DNA of 55,404 bases from a bacterium (GCA_024226515.1 JAAELQ010000135.1:1-55404); one strand, 5' to 3'; positions 17,943-27,020 are shown, numbered from the stretch's first letter. Notes: generated from the letters alone by a model not told the origin. Numbers and translations: made by a program.

Positions 17943-19163
17943 TCAGTTCCCTCCAGCGGCCGCGACGACCTTCTCCGCAGCGTCGCGCATACCGTCGGCT
18001 ACCAGGAATTCCAGCCCCGAGCTCTCCAGAATCTCGCGGCCACGCTCGACGTTGGTGCCCTCGAGCCGCACCACGACCGGGACGCTCACACCGACCTTCT
18101 TGGCCGCCGAGACGACGCCCTCGGCCACGACGTCGCAGCGCATGATGCCGCCGAAGATGTTGATCAGCACCGCCTTGACGTGCTCGTCGCCGAGCAGGAT
18201 CTGGAACGCGTTGGTCACCATCTCGGCCGTCGCGCCACCGCCGACGTCGAGGAAGTTCGCCGGACTGCCGCCGTGGTGCTTGATGATGTCCATCGTGCCC
18301 ATCGCGAGACCGGCGCCGTTGACCATGCAGCCGACCGTGCCGTCGAGCTTGATGTAATTCAGTCCGTACTTACCGGCCTCGACCTCCAGCGGGTCTTCTT
18401 CTCCCAGGTCACGCATCTCCGCGATCTGCGGTCGGCGGTACATCGCGTTGTCGTCGAAGTTCATCTTGGCGTCGAGCGCGACGATCCGGCCGTCGTCGGT
18501 TTCGATCAGCGGGTTGATCTCCAGCAGCGACGCGTCGCGTGAAAGAAACGCCTCGTACATCGCCGCGGCCAGCTTGTTCATCGCCGACACGTGGGCCTTG
18601 CCGAGGCCCAGCCCGAACGCCAGCTTGCGCCCGATCCACGGCGAGTAGCCGACGCGCGCGTCGACGGGGACCTTGACGATCGCCTCGGGGCGCTCGGCGG
18701 CGACCTCCTCGATCTCGGTCCCGCCCTCGGCGCTGGCGATGAACGTCGGCGCCTTGATCGCCCGGTCGAGCAGCAGCGCGAGGTAGAACTCGCGCGCGAT
18801 CCCGACACCCTGCTCGATCAGCACGCAGCGCACCTCGCGCCCCTCCGCGCCGGTCTGCTTGGTGACGAGCGTGTTGCCCAGCATCGCGCCGGCGACCTCC
18901 TCCGCGGTCGGCGCCGAGTCGACGAGGGCAACGCCGCCGAGCGGGCGATCCTCTGCGGGGTGCCGCACGGTCTCGCCGCCCGGCGTCCGCAGCGTGCCCT
19001 TGCCGCGCCCTCCGGCGTGGATCTGCGCCTTGACCACGACCTTACCGCCGAGTCGCTGCGCGATCTCGCGCGCCTCGGCGGCACTCGAGGCGACGTCGCC
19101 CTCGGGAACCGGGACGCCGAAGTCCCTCAACAAAGCTTTCGCCTGATACTCGTGGACGTTCAC
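17943..19163 (-). CDS. sucC: Succinyl-CoA synthetase beta subunit
   Basis: 406 residues, slightly longer than the E. coli subunit (388). The N-terminus [20 protein letters not shown] and the ATP-grasp region with [12 protein letters not shown] are canonical, as are the NPL and GGIMRCD segments. It binds the nucleotide and carries the phosphate exchange with the alpha subunit. The start is GTG with a CAGGAG ribosome-binding site. It is the first gene of an operon with sucD, ndk, msbA and the glycosyltransferase. Its leader contains a terminator-like hairpin. Confidence 0.97.
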   Translation of the reverse strand: MNVHEYQAKALLRDFGVPVPEGDVASSAAEAREIAQRLGGKVVVKAQIHAGGRGKGTLRTPGGETVRHPAEDRPLGGVALVDSAPTAEEVAGAMLGNTLVTKQTGAEGREVRCVLIEQGVGIAREFYLALLLDRAIKAPTFIASAEGGTEIEEVAAERPEAIVKVPVDARVGYSPWIGRKLAFGLGLGKAHVSAMNKLAAAMYEAFLSRDASLLEINPLIETDDGRIVALDAKMNFDDNAMYRRPQIAEMRDLGEEDPLEVEAGKYGLNYIKLDGTVGCMVNGAGLAMGTMDIIKHHGGSPANFLDVGGGATAEMVTNAFQILLGDEHVKAVLINIFGGIMRCDVVAEGVVSAAKKVGVSVPVVVRLEGTNVERGREILESSGLEFLVADGMRDAAEKVVAAAGGN

Positions 19164-19182
19164 GACGGATGCTCCTGATCGG

Positions 19183-19206
19183 TAAAAGAAGAGCCCCGTG
19201 CGGGGC
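19183..19206 (-). terminator. Terminator-like hairpin in the sucC leader
   Basis: On the minus strand the stem GCCCC/GGGGC (19206-19202 and 19197-19193) with a 4-nt loop is followed by TCTTCTTTT. It could terminate rnhB transcription, which ends about 50 nt upstream. It also lies downstream of the predicted sucC start site, so it could act as an attenuator. Confidence 0.55.
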
Positions 19207-19222
19207 GGCGGAAGAACCGCGG

Positions 19223-19231
19223 ATTATAGCA
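19223..19231 (-). promoter_or_regulatory. Extended -10 promoter of the sucCD operon
   Basis: On the minus strand the sequence TGCTATAAT gives a perfect -10 with an extended TGn motif. No good -35 is visible, as is common for extended -10 promoters. The start would be near 19216, leaving a leader of about 53 nt before the GTG of sucC. Confidence 0.55.
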
Positions 19232-19255
19232 GTCCGACTCGCCCGGATCCCGAGG

Positions 19256-19933
19256 TCAGGCCCAGTCGTCGAACAGGTTCGGGTGGGGCAGCAGCGTGAA
19301 CGACCTGCGGTGAATGGGAGAGGGCCCGAGCTTGCGGATCGCGTCGCGGTGGGACTCGGTAGCGTACCCCTTGTGGTCGGCGAATCCGTACCCCGGGAAA
19401 GTCCGGTCGTAGCGCGACATGAGGCGGTCGCGAACCGCCTTGGCCAGGATCGAAGCGGCGGCGATCGCGTGGCACTTGCGGTCGCCCTTGATGATCGGCT
19501 CCTGCGGCATGTCGAGCCCCGGGATCCTGCGCGCGTCGACCAGTACGTGCTGCGGTTCCACGTCGAGCCCCTCGACGGCGCGTCGCATCGCAGTCAGCCC
19601 GGCCTGGTAGATGTTGAGCTTGTCGATCTCGTCGGGTGTGACCAGCACGACGCGCGCGCAGAGCGCCGTGCGGCGGATCGACGCCACCAGCTCGCGTCTA
19701 CGCTTGGCGGTGATCGCCTTGGAGTCGTCGACGCCACGGATCCCCTCGCCGGGCGGGAAGACGACCGCAGCCGCCACGACCGGACCCGCCAGCGGCCCCA
19801 TGCCCGCCTCGTCCACGCCGGCCACGCGCTCCAGCCCGTCGCCCCACAGCTCGCGCTCGCGTTTCAGCAGCTGGGTCAGACGGCGCGCCGCCCTGCGCGT
19901 GCGAGCGGTCTTGGTCTGGGAGAGCCTCGCCAC
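19256..19933 (-). CDS. rnhB: Ribonuclease HII
   Basis: 225 residues from the GTG at 19933. The frame continues upstream to 20167, but that part is antisense to gpmA. The enzyme cuts RNA in RNA-DNA hybrids and removes single ribonucleotides from DNA. The active-site [19 protein letters not shown] starts at about 39, with Asp41 and Glu42; VDDSKAIT and HRRSF segments match the family. The first 35 residues are very basic. It diverges from gpmA across 88 bp. There is no clear ribosome-binding site. Confidence 0.93.
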   Translation of the reverse strand: MARLSQTKTARTRRAARRLTQLLKRERELWGDGLERVAGVDEAGMGPLAGPVVAAAVVFPPGEGIRGVDDSKAITAKRRRELVASIRRTALCARVVLVTPDEIDKLNIYQAGLTAMRRAVEGLDVEPQHVLVDARRIPGLDMPQEPIIKGDRKCHAIAAASILAKAVRDRLMSRYDRTFPGYGFADHKGYATESHRDAIRKLGPSPIHRRSFTLLPHPNLFDDWA

Positions 19934-19967
19934 CCCGACATTGTACCGGACGGCTCTTCGACCGGTC

Positions 19968-19996
19968 TTGACTCGGCCCGGGCGTGGTGCTTCGAT
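19968..19996 (+). promoter_or_regulatory. Predicted promoter of gpmA
   Basis: TTGACT (19968-19973), 17 bp, TTCGAT (19991-19996). Transcription would start near 20003, giving a 19-nt leader with AGAGGA 7 nt before the ATG at 20022. Confidence 0.45.
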
Positions 19997-20021
19997 AGGA
20001 GTTCCCCCAGAGGATGAAGAA

Positions 20022-20783
20022 ATGAGCAAGCTCGTTCTGCTGCGCCACGGACAGAGCACGTGGAATCTGGCAAACCGTTTCACCGGCTGGACCGACGTCG
20101 ACCTGTCGCCGAAAGGCGTCGAAGAGGCCGAGGAGTCGGCCCGGCTGCTGCTCGAGGGCGGGTTCACCTTCGACGTGGTCTACACCTCGTATCTCAAGCG
20201 CGCGATCCGAACCCTGTGGATCGTAATGGACCGCATGGACCTGATGTGGCTTCCGGTGCACCGTCACTGGCGACTCAACGAACGGCACTACGGGGGGCTA
20301 CAGGGACTGAACAAGGCGGAGACGGCGGCGAAGCACGGCGAGGACCAGGTCAAGATCTGGCGCCGCAGCTACGCCACGCCACCGCCGAAGTTGACCGAGG
20401 ACGACGAGCGCCACCCGGGCCGCGACCCGCGGTACGCGGCGCTGTCTCCCGCAGAGCTTCCGCTGTCCGAGTCCCTGTCGGACACGGTCGAGCGCTTCAT
20501 GCCCTACTGGCACGAGACGATCGCGCCGGCGGTTCGCGATGGAAAGCGGGTGCTCGTGGTGGCCCACGGCAACAGCCTGCGGGCCCTGGTGAAGTACCTG
20601 GACGGGATGAGCGACGAGGCGATCGTGGGGCTGAACATCCCGACGGGCGTGCCCCTGGTCTACGACCTGGACGAGAACCTGCGATCGCGGGGGCGCGAGT
20701 TTCTCGGGGATCCCGAGGCGGTCAAGCGGGCCGCCGAGGCCGTGGCCCGTCAGGGGGCCCGGGGCGGGCCCGATGCGCCGTGA
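20022..20783 (+). CDS. gpmA: 2,3-bisphosphoglycerate-dependent phosphoglycerate mutase
   Basis: 253 residues from the ATG at 20022, chosen because the conserved strand [14 protein letters not shown] starts there and AGAGGA precedes it. It interconverts 2- and 3-phosphoglycerate in glycolysis and gluconeogenesis. The phosphohistidine is His9 in [19 protein letters not shown] and [13 protein letters not shown] complete the active site and are specific to the cofactor-dependent GpmA group. The last 25 residues are a low-complexity Ala/Arg/Gly tail. A separate ferredoxin gene follows 108 bp later. Confidence 0.96.
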   Translation: MSKLVLLRHGQSTWNLANRFTGWTDVDLSPKGVEEAEESARLLLEGGFTFDVVYTSYLKRAIRTLWIVMDRMDLMWLPVHRHWRLNERHYGGLQGLNKAETAAKHGEDQVKIWRRSYATPPPKLTEDDERHPGRDPRYAALSPAELPLSESLSDTVERFMPYWHETIAPAVRDGKRVLVVAHGNSLRALVKYLDGMSDEAIVGLNIPTGVPLVYDLDENLRSRGREFLGDPEAVKRAAEAVARQGARGGPDAP

Positions 20784-20891
20784 CCGGGGATCGGCTGCAA
20801 CACGCGCGCCTTTGATCTATCCTGCACTTGACCGTCGAGTCGGCGCACGGCTGGTGCGTGCCCCCTGCGACGGCAATACGAGGATCGACCT

Positions 20892-21152
20892 ATGACGTTC
20901 GTAATTACCGAACCCTGCATCGGCACCAAGGACACCGCCTGCGTCGACGTCTGCCCGGTGGATTGCATCCACCCGACCAAGGACGAGGACACCTTCGAGA
21001 CTGCCGAGATGCTGTACATCGACCCCGCCGAGTGCATCGACTGCGGCGCCTGCGAGCCGGCCTGCCCGGTCGAGGCGATCTTCGAGGAAGACGCGGTGCC
21101 CGACAAGTGGAAGGAATACACAGAGAAGAACGCAGCCTACTACCAGAAGTGA
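20892..21152 (+). CDS. Ferredoxin with two Fe-S clusters
   Basis: 86 residues. Two cysteine sets are visible: [16 protein letters not shown] near the N-terminus, and [13 protein letters not shown] in the middle. The wider spacing of the first set is typical of seven- or eight-iron ferredoxins (FdxA type, 3Fe-4S plus 4Fe-4S). It carries low-potential electrons in the cytoplasm. The conserved [19 protein letters not shown] supports the family. It is a single-gene unit with a strong terminator, so the redox partner cannot be read from context. Confidence 0.92.
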   Translation: MTFVITEPCIGTKDTACVDVCPVDCIHPTKDEDTFETAEMLYIDPAECIDCGACEPACPVEAIFEEDAVPDKWKEYTEKNAAYYQK

Positions 21153-21176
21153 GCCCCGGATTCGTCCGAGGCCGAG

Positions 21177-21206
21177 AAGGCGCCGCGCCCAGCGGCGCCT
21201 TTTTTT
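21177..21206 (+). terminator. Rho-independent terminator of the ferredoxin gene
   Basis: A 10-bp stem AAGGCGCCGC/GCGGCGCCTT with a 5-nt loop GCCCA runs into seven consecutive T. It is the clearest intrinsic terminator in the window and separates the ferredoxin from the ketosynthase cassette. Confidence 0.92.
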
Positions 21207-21246
21207 GTGCGCGCTCGGGCTTTCTCGGTAGACTGATGTGGTCGTC

Positions 21247-22533
21247 ATGCCGCACCTCAACCACGCTCCTCCGCATCGCGGCCGCCGAGTCGTCGTCACC
21301 GGCATGGGTGCCGTCTCGCCGAACGGCATCGGCCTGCGGCGCTTCTGGTCGGCGACCCGCAGCGGTACGAGCGGCGTCCGGCTCATCGACGGTTTCGACA
21401 CGTCGGAATTCCCGACGCGCATCGCGGGACAGGCTGTCGACTTCCCCGCCGGCGACTTCGTCTCTGCGCGCGAGCTGAAGCACGTCCCGCGCGCGACGAT
21501 CCTCGGCCTGGCCGCGGGAGCCGAGGCGCTGCGCGACGCGGATCTCGATCCCGGGGCCCTGGACCTCGACACGCGCCGCCGGTTCGGCGTCGTCGTCGGT
21601 AGCGGCGGCGTCGGCCTCGAGTTCACCGAGCGGCAGTTTCGCGAGTACTACCTCGGCAACCCGAAGGCCGTCTCGCTGTACACGATTCCGTCCTCGACCC
21701 CGGGCTCGATCAGCAGCGAGCTGTCGATGAAGCACGACCTGCGCGGGCCGAGCCTGGTCATCTCGACGGGCTGCACGTCCTCGACCGACGCGCTCGGCGA
21801 GGCCTTCGGGATGATTCGCTACGGACGCGCCGAGCGCGTGCTGAGCGGCGGCACCGACTCCCCGCTTGCCCCGGGAGTGCTCGCCGGCTTCTGCCTGATG
21901 CGGATCATGACGCCGTCGTGGAACGACGAGCCCGAGCGGGGCTCGCGGCCCTTCTCGCGCGACCGCGACGGTTTCGTCATCGCCGAGGGCGCATGGATGC
22001 TCGTTCTGGAAGAGCTGGAGGCCGCGCAGGCGCGCGGGGCGCGGATCTACGCGGAGATGCTCGGCTACGGAGCGACGTGCGAGGCGTTCCACCGCGTACG
22101 CCTCGACGAGTCCGGAGAGGAACCGGCGCGGGCGATGCAGCTCGCGCTGCAGGACGCACAGGTCGAACCCGAGCGGATCGACTACGTCGCGCTGCACGGC
22201 ACCTCGACCGAGCTGAACGACCGCATCGAGACCCGCGCCGTGCGTCACGTCTTCGGAGAGCACGCCGACCGGGTCCCGGTCTCCAGCCTGAAGTCGATGA
22301 TCGGCCATCCCCAGGGAGCCTCGGGCGCGGCGGGCGTGGTTGCATCGCTGCTGGCGCTGCGCGACGGATTCGTCCCGCCGACGATCAACCGCGACGAGCC
22401 CGACCCCGAGTGCGACCTCGACGTCGTCCCGAACGAGGGGCGCGAGTGCGCGGTCGAGACCGTGCTGTGCAACTGCATCGGCTTCGGTTCGAAGAACGCC
22501 GCGCTGGTCTACGGCAGGCTCGACGGGGATTAG
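21247..22533 (+). CDS. Beta-ketoacyl-ACP synthase (FabF-like)
   Basis: 428 residues from ATG 21247; an in-frame GTG at 21238 is an alternative and neither has a strong ribosome-binding site. It condenses an acyl thioester with malonyl-ACP. The thiolase-fold active site is complete: Cys176 in STGCTSSTDALG, His317 in LHGTSTELND, Lys349 and His354 in SLKSMIGHPQGASGAAG. STGCTSSTDALG differs from the usual housekeeping FabF active-site region, and the gene lies away from any acyl carrier protein, FabG or FabD gene. It therefore looks like a dedicated ketosynthase of a small pathway. The methyltransferase gene follows 37 nt later. Confidence 0.85.
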   Translation: MPHLNHAPPHRGRRVVVTGMGAVSPNGIGLRRFWSATRSGTSGVRLIDGFDTSEFPTRIAGQAVDFPAGDFVSARELKHVPRATILGLAAGAEALRDADLDPGALDLDTRRRFGVVVGSGGVGLEFTERQFREYYLGNPKAVSLYTIPSSTPGSISSELSMKHDLRGPSLVISTGCTSSTDALGEAFGMIRYGRAERVLSGGTDSPLAPGVLAGFCLMRIMTPSWNDEPERGSRPFSRDRDGFVIAEGAWMLVLEELEAAQARGARIYAEMLGYGATCEAFHRVRLDESGEEPARAMQLALQDAQVEPERIDYVALHGTSTELNDRIETRAVRHVFGEHADRVPVSSLKSMIGHPQGASGAAGVVASLLALRDGFVPPTINRDEPDPECDLDVVPNEGRECAVETVLCNCIGFGSKNAALVYGRLDGD

Positions 22534-22570
22534 GAGCGATGCCGACGATTACTCGGACAGGCTCCTAGAC

Positions 22571-23287
22571 GTGCTGCCCGTTCCGCAGCGCAGTCACGCG
22601 CCCGAGTGGATGGATCGGGCCGACAACACGCGCGCGGACCTCGAGGGCGCGCTGCGCGACATCGAATTGACCAATCGCCTGCTGGGTGGCCGCAAGGCCC
22701 TGTTGCGCGCGTTGCGGCCGCACCTCGCGCCCGGTCCGTCGGGGCGGCTCGAGCTGCTCGACGTCGGCACCGGAAGCGCCGATCTTCCGCTGGCGCTCGC
22801 GTGCTTCGCCGAATCGTCTGGCGCGTCTGTGCGCATCACCGCTGTTGATCGCGACCCGACGACGGCGGGCCTGGCGGCCGAGCAGACCGCGTCGACGACC
22901 TGTGTCCGCGTCGTGCAGGCCGACGCGTTCCGCCTGCCGTTCGCGCCGCGCAGCTTCGACGTCGTGACGGCGTCGATGTTCCTGCACCACTTTCGCCACG
23001 AGGACGTGGTACGGCTGCTCGACTCGTTCCGCTCGCTCGCGCGGCGCGCCGTCGTGATCAACGACCTGCGGCGCCACTGGCTGCCCTATGGGTTCATCTA
23101 CCTCGTCGCGCGCCTGACGCGGCGTCATCCGATGTACGTGCACGACGCGCCGCTCTCGGTGCTGCGCGGCTTCACCGCACCGGAGCTGCGCGAGGCCGCG
23201 ACCGAGGCGGGGGCGGCCGACTTCCGCCTCGATCGACGCTGGCCGTTCCGTCTGGTGCTGACGTTGCCGGCCGCGGCGCGCGCGTGA
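22571..23287 (+). CDS. Class I SAM-dependent methyltransferase
   Basis: 238 residues from GTG 22571; no better start exists between this codon and the ketosynthase stop. SAM motif I is LLDVGTGSADLP (62-73), followed by an acidic VDRDP (motif II) and QADAFRLPF. FDVVTASMFLHHF is a typical motif IV/post-motif. The segment LRDIELTNRLLGGRKAL before motif I occurs in methyltransferases of small-molecule clusters. The target (carbon or oxygen of the ketosynthase product) is inferred. The TGA stop overlaps the GTG start of the FAD gene (GTGA). Confidence 0.85.
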   Translation: MLPVPQRSHAPEWMDRADNTRADLEGALRDIELTNRLLGGRKALLRALRPHLAPGPSGRLELLDVGTGSADLPLALACFAESSGASVRITAVDRDPTTAGLAAEQTASTTCVRVVQADAFRLPFAPRSFDVVTASMFLHHFRHEDVVRLLDSFRSLARRAVVINDLRRHWLPYGFIYLVARLTRRHPMYVHDAPLSVLRGFTAPELREAATEAGAADFRLDRRWPFRLVLTLPAAARA

Positions 23288-24495
23288 GCCCGCCCGTCGA
23301 CCTGCTGGTCGTGGGGGCCGGGCCGGCCGGTTCGGCCCTGGCGCTGCTGGCCGCCGAGGCCGGGGCGCGGGTCGTGCTGCTCGACCGGGCACGCTTCCCG
23401 CGCAGCAAGGTCTGCGGCGAGTTCGTCTCCGCGGAGGGCTGCTCCGTGCTGCAGCGTCTGGACCTGCTCGACGAGCTGCTCGCGGCGGGCGCGCAATGGA
23501 TGAGCTCGTGCCGCATCAGCGAACCGGGCGGCCGCGCGATCGAGGCGCCGCTGCCGCGTCTGGCCGGCGCGGGACGCGAGGCGCTGGGGATCTCGCGCGC
23601 GACGCTCGACCTCGCCCTGGTCGAGCGCGCGGCGAGCCGCGGCGTCGACGTGCGGCAGCAACACGAGGTCGTCGCCCCCCTGGTGGCCGACGACAAAGCC
23701 GACGGCAGGGTCGAAGGCGTACGCGTACGTCGGACCGGCGGCGCGCACGAGACCGGAGAGGTCCGCGCGCGACTGGTGGTCGCGGCCGACGGCCGGCGCT
23801 CGACGCTGGCGCGGCGACTCGCGGTTCCCGGAGGCGATCCACGGCGCACCGACCCCCGCTCGTGGTTCGGGCTGCGTACGCACCTCGTGCCGCGCGCGGC
23901 GCACCCGCGGCAGGTCGAGCTGCACGTGTTCGACGGCGGTTATGCGGGCACCTCGCCCGTCGAGGGCGGACGCATCAACCTGTGCATGCTGCTCCGCGTC
24001 GCCACCTTGCGCGCCTGCGAGGGTTCGGCGGATCGCGTCCTACGCGAACGCGTGCTCGCGAACCCCGCGGCGGCCGCGCGCTTCGGCGGCGCCGAGATCG
24101 CGGGATCCTGGGACAGCGTCGGGCCGCTGCGCTTCGCGGCGCGGCGGCCGACATCGCACGGCGCGCTGTTCGTCGGCGACGCGGCGGGGACCGTCGATCC
24201 GTTCTGCGGCGAGGGGATGTCGAACGCGCTGCAGGGCGCGGAGGTCGCGCTGCCGCACGTGCGGGCGATGCTGGAGGCCGGCGGCCCCTCGGCTTCCGGC
24301 TGCGCATCCTACGCGCGCGACTGGCGGCGCGCGTTCGCCGGGGCGACGCTGCGCGCGCGTGCTCTCTCTTCGTGCTTCGAGCGGCCGCGGGTGGCGCGTC
24401 TCGCCGTGCGGGCGCTCGGCGGCGGGGCGCGAGCGTTGACCCCGCGGCTCGTCGCCTGGTCGCGTACGGGACGGAGGGCACGGGCGGATGGGTGA
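23284..24495 (+). CDS. FAD-dependent oxidoreductase (geranylgeranyl reductase/PHBH-like)
   Basis: 403 residues. The FAD-binding Rossmann motif GAGPAGSALALLAAEAG starts at 11, and a second flavin motif FVGDAAGTVDPFCGEGM lies at about 296-312, placing it in the flavoprotein monooxygenase/geranylgeranyl reductase superfamily. FPRSKVCGEFVSAEG (about 38-52) is typical of the reductase or halogenase-like branch. It could reduce or hydroxylate the product of the ketosynthase and methyltransferase. It overlaps the methyltransferase by 4 nt and the next gene by 8 nt. Confidence 0.85.
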   Translation: MSPPVDLLVVGAGPAGSALALLAAEAGARVVLLDRARFPRSKVCGEFVSAEGCSVLQRLDLLDELLAAGAQWMSSCRISEPGGRAIEAPLPRLAGAGREALGISRATLDLALVERAASRGVDVRQQHEVVAPLVADDKADGRVEGVRVRRTGGAHETGEVRARLVVAADGRRSTLARRLAVPGGDPRRTDPRSWFGLRTHLVPRAAHPRQVELHVFDGGYAGTSPVEGGRINLCMLLRVATLRACEGSADRVLRERVLANPAAAARFGGAEIAGSWDSVGPLRFAARRPTSHGALFVGDAAGTVDPFCGEGMSNALQGAEVALPHVRAMLEAGGPSASGCASYARDWRRAFAGATLRARALSSCFERPRVARLAVRALGGGARALTPRLVAWSRTGRRARADG

Positions 24496-25336
24496 GTCGG
24501 CGGATCGAGCGCGCGCGCTCGTCCTGGGCCTGTTCGCCGGCTCCGCTCTCGGCCGCGAAGGCCGGGCGCCCGGCCTCGAGGGCAGCCTGGCGGCGGCGGT
24601 GGCCACGGCGCTGATCGACGCGGTGGCCGACGGACCCGAACGATTCTCCCGGGCGCTCGACGATGCGCTGCTGGGCTGGGCCGCAAGCGCGTCGGCGGAC
24701 GATGCCGACTCCACGACACACGAGGCGGTGCGCAGGTTGCGGGATCCGGCGCTGCGCGGAGAGAGCGCCCTCGCCTGGTCCAAGGAGAGCGGCTTCCTGC
24801 CCGCGATCGTCCCGGTCGGAGTCGTCTGCCTGCGCTACCGCCCCCTGCTGCGCGAGGTATCGTTGATCGTGGCGCGCAGGACACACGGCCATCCGACGGC
24901 GCACGCCGCAGCTGTCGCGCTGGCGACGGCCGTGCGACTGGCGCTCAAGGGAATCGCTCCGGCGGACTGGCTGCCGGCGATGCGCCAGGCCACGAAGGAC
25001 CTCGCCGCGGCCGAGTTGCTGGCGCTGCTGGAGCACGCGGCGAGCGCCGGGGACGTGTCGGCGATGAACGAGCTGGGAGAGGGCTGGGTGGCCGAGGAAG
25101 CACTGGCGCTGAGTTGGAGTGCGTTGCGTCTGCACGCGGACGAGCCCGGCGCCGCGCTGACCTGGGTCGAGCGACGCAGCGGTGACCTCCGCACCGTCGG
25201 CGCGCTTACCGGAGCCTGGATCGGGGCCGTGCACGGCGAGGATGCGATCCTGTCCGCGTGGCGCGGGACGCGCGGCGAGCTCGACTTCGTCCGCGGGCTC
25301 GCAGATCGACTGCTGGCGACGCAGGAGGCGTTGTGA
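24488..25336 (+). CDS. Degenerate ADP-ribosylglycohydrolase-like protein
   Basis: 282 residues, all-helical and Ala-rich. The N-terminus ARALVLGLFAGSALGREG and the C-terminal GALTGAWIGAVHG match the frame of the ADP-ribosylglycohydrolase (DraG/ARH) family, as does the THGHPTAHAAAVALATAVRLAL helix. The metal-binding acidic motifs are missing: no TDDT-type motif near the N-terminus, and SGDLRTVG where active enzymes have GGDTDT. It therefore probably lacks hydrolase activity or uses another chemistry. Overlaps of 8 nt upstream and 4 nt downstream tie it to the cassette. This family assignment is by pattern only. Confidence 0.6.
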   Translation: MGESADRARALVLGLFAGSALGREGRAPGLEGSLAAAVATALIDAVADGPERFSRALDDALLGWAASASADDADSTTHEAVRRLRDPALRGESALAWSKESGFLPAIVPVGVVCLRYRPLLREVSLIVARRTHGHPTAHAAAVALATAVRLALKGIAPADWLPAMRQATKDLAAAELLALLEHAASAGDVSAMNELGEGWVAEEALALSWSALRLHADEPGAALTWVERRSGDLRTVGALTGAWIGAVHGEDAILSAWRGTRGELDFVRGLADRLLATQEAL

Positions 25337-27003
25337 GCGACACGCGCGCGACGATTCGTCCGGCCGGGGTCGTGCTCGTCCTGCTGGGGCTGGTTGCGGG
25401 AGCTTTGTTCTTCACGTCGCTCGACCGCCTGTGGCCACTGGCCGACTTCGAGCTGGTCGTCGAGCCCGGCGCGATGGAACGGCAGGCGCGCGGGTTTCTC
25501 GAGGGACGCGGATTCGACCTGGACGGCTGTGTCGCCGCGCGCCGCACCGCGCTCGACCACCCCGCGATCGATTACGTCGATCGAACGTTCGGTCGCGAGC
25601 GCACGCAGTCCTGGATCGCGGAGGGCTTACCGCTGCTGCGGCATCGCGTGCGCTTCAAGCGCGCCGACGACCCCGAGCCGTACCTCGTCGACGTGCACCC
25701 CTCGAAGGGCGTGCTCGGCTTCGGCCTGTACCTCGAGGAAGACACGCCGGGAGCCAGGCTGGAACAAGACGCGGCGCGCGAGCTGGCGCTGCGCGCGATG
25801 CGCGACGGGCTCGGCCTGGACCCGGCGGCGTTCGAGGAGCGCTCCGCAACGACGACCGCACGGCCCGAGCGTGTCGACCACGGCTTCAGCTACGAACGCC
25901 TGTGGAACACGGATCCCGAGCTCCGCGAGCGGGTCCAGTTGCGTGTCGCGGGCGATCGAGTCGTCGGCGCCTGGCGCATGATCATCGTCCCCGGACCGGC
26001 GCGGCGTGCCGCGCGCGCGGCCGAGGCGCCGGGGCGCGCGCTCGAGATGATCGGCTTCTCGTTTCTGATCGTCGCCGCCGTCGGCGCGTTCTTCGTGTTT
26101 CTGCGCAAGCTGCGCGACGGTTCGGTCGATCTCGCCGAGTCGTCGGTGTGGCCCACCGCCGTCTTCGTCTGCCTCATGCTGACGTTCTTTCTTCAGGGCG
26201 CGGACCGCTTCGCCGCGTGGGAGACGCTGTGGCCGCGCTGGGTCTCGGACCTGCGCTTCCTCGTGTTCCGCGCGATCGAACAGATCTGGGTGCCGTTGCT
26301 GCTGCTCGCCGTCGTCGCCGCCGGCTACGCGCTGGACCGCGAGTCCGGCGCCGGACGCGGACGCTCGCTGGCCCTGCTGGGACGCGGACGCATCCTCGAT
26401 CCGTCGGTGGGGCTGGCCTCGCTGCGCGGCTTTCTCGTCGGGCTGCTGTGCGGCGGGGCGCTCGCCGGCAGCGTCATCGTTCTCGGCTGGATCACCGGCG
26501 GCGGGACGTCGCTGCAGCCGCGCGGCTTCTTCCTCTACCCGCTCGACTCCGCGGCGCCTGCGGCGACGACGCTGCTGTTCTTCCTCGGCGTCGCGCTGGC
26601 CGAGGAGATCGGCTACCGCTTCTTCGGCGGCACGTGGCTGCTGCACCTGACGAACCGGCGCTGGCTGGCAATCACGCTTCCCGCGTTGATCTACGGGCTG
26701 ACCCACACGCGGCTCGACTTCCTCCCGCCGGCCGACCCGTTCTGGGCCCGCGCGCTGGCGCTGACGCTGGTCGGCGCGGTCTGGGGCTGGGCCTTCCTGC
26801 GCTTCGACGCGCTGACCGTCGTGCTGTCGCACTTCACGGCGGACCTGTTCATCTTCAACTGGCCGCGGCTGGCCAGCGACAGACCGGTCGTCGTGGCGAC
26901 GTCGCTCGCCGTGATGCTCGTGCCGCTGCTGCCCGGCCTGTTGTGGCTCGTCCGGGGACGCCCCGGCAAGGGGTCCCCTGAGTCACGCGAAGCTGCAACC
27001 TAA
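25333..27003 (+). CDS. CPBP-family intramembrane protease with long N-terminal region
   Basis: 556 residues from GTG 25333, which has a perfect AGGAGG five bases upstream and overlaps the previous stop (GTGA). After one N-terminal helix comes a soluble region of about 200 residues, then about eight membrane segments. The CPBP (Abi) signature is complete: EEIGYR with Glu424-Glu425, YGLTHT with His458, and SHFTADLF. These enzymes cleave within membranes (CAAX-type or bacteriocin-related). The N-terminal extension of about 230 residues is larger than usual and I do not recognise it. A gene 17 bp downstream has its own -10 box. Confidence 0.8.
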   Translation: MSDTRATIRPAGVVLVLLGLVAGALFFTSLDRLWPLADFELVVEPGAMERQARGFLEGRGFDLDGCVAARRTALDHPAIDYVDRTFGRERTQSWIAEGLPLLRHRVRFKRADDPEPYLVDVHPSKGVLGFGLYLEEDTPGARLEQDAARELALRAMRDGLGLDPAAFEERSATTTARPERVDHGFSYERLWNTDPELRERVQLRVAGDRVVGAWRMIIVPGPARRAARAAEAPGRALEMIGFSFLIVAAVGAFFVFLRKLRDGSVDLAESSVWPTAVFVCLMLTFFLQGADRFAAWETLWPRWVSDLRFLVFRAIEQIWVPLLLLAVVAAGYALDRESGAGRGRSLALLGRGRILDPSVGLASLRGFLVGLLCGGALAGSVIVLGWITGGGTSLQPRGFFLYPLDSAAPAATTLLFFLGVALAEEIGYRFFGGTWLLHLTNRRWLAITLPALIYGLTHTRLDFLPPADPFWARALALTLVGAVWGWAFLRFDALTVVLSHFTADLFIFNWPRLASDRPVVVATSLAVMLVPLLPGLLWLVRGRPGKGSPESREAAT

Positions 27004-27008
27004 GCGGT

Positions 27009-27014
27009 TATCAT
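27009..27014 (+). promoter_or_regulatory. -10 box TATCAT before a leaderless start
   Basis: TATCAT lies exactly 6 nt upstream of the ATG at 27021. No ribosome-binding site intervenes and no clear -35 is visible. Confidence 0.35.
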
Positions 27015-27020
27015 CTCCCC

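Noticed and set aside
20828..20856. TTGACC upstream of the ferredoxin as a -35
   Set aside because: No -10 box is found at a usable distance.
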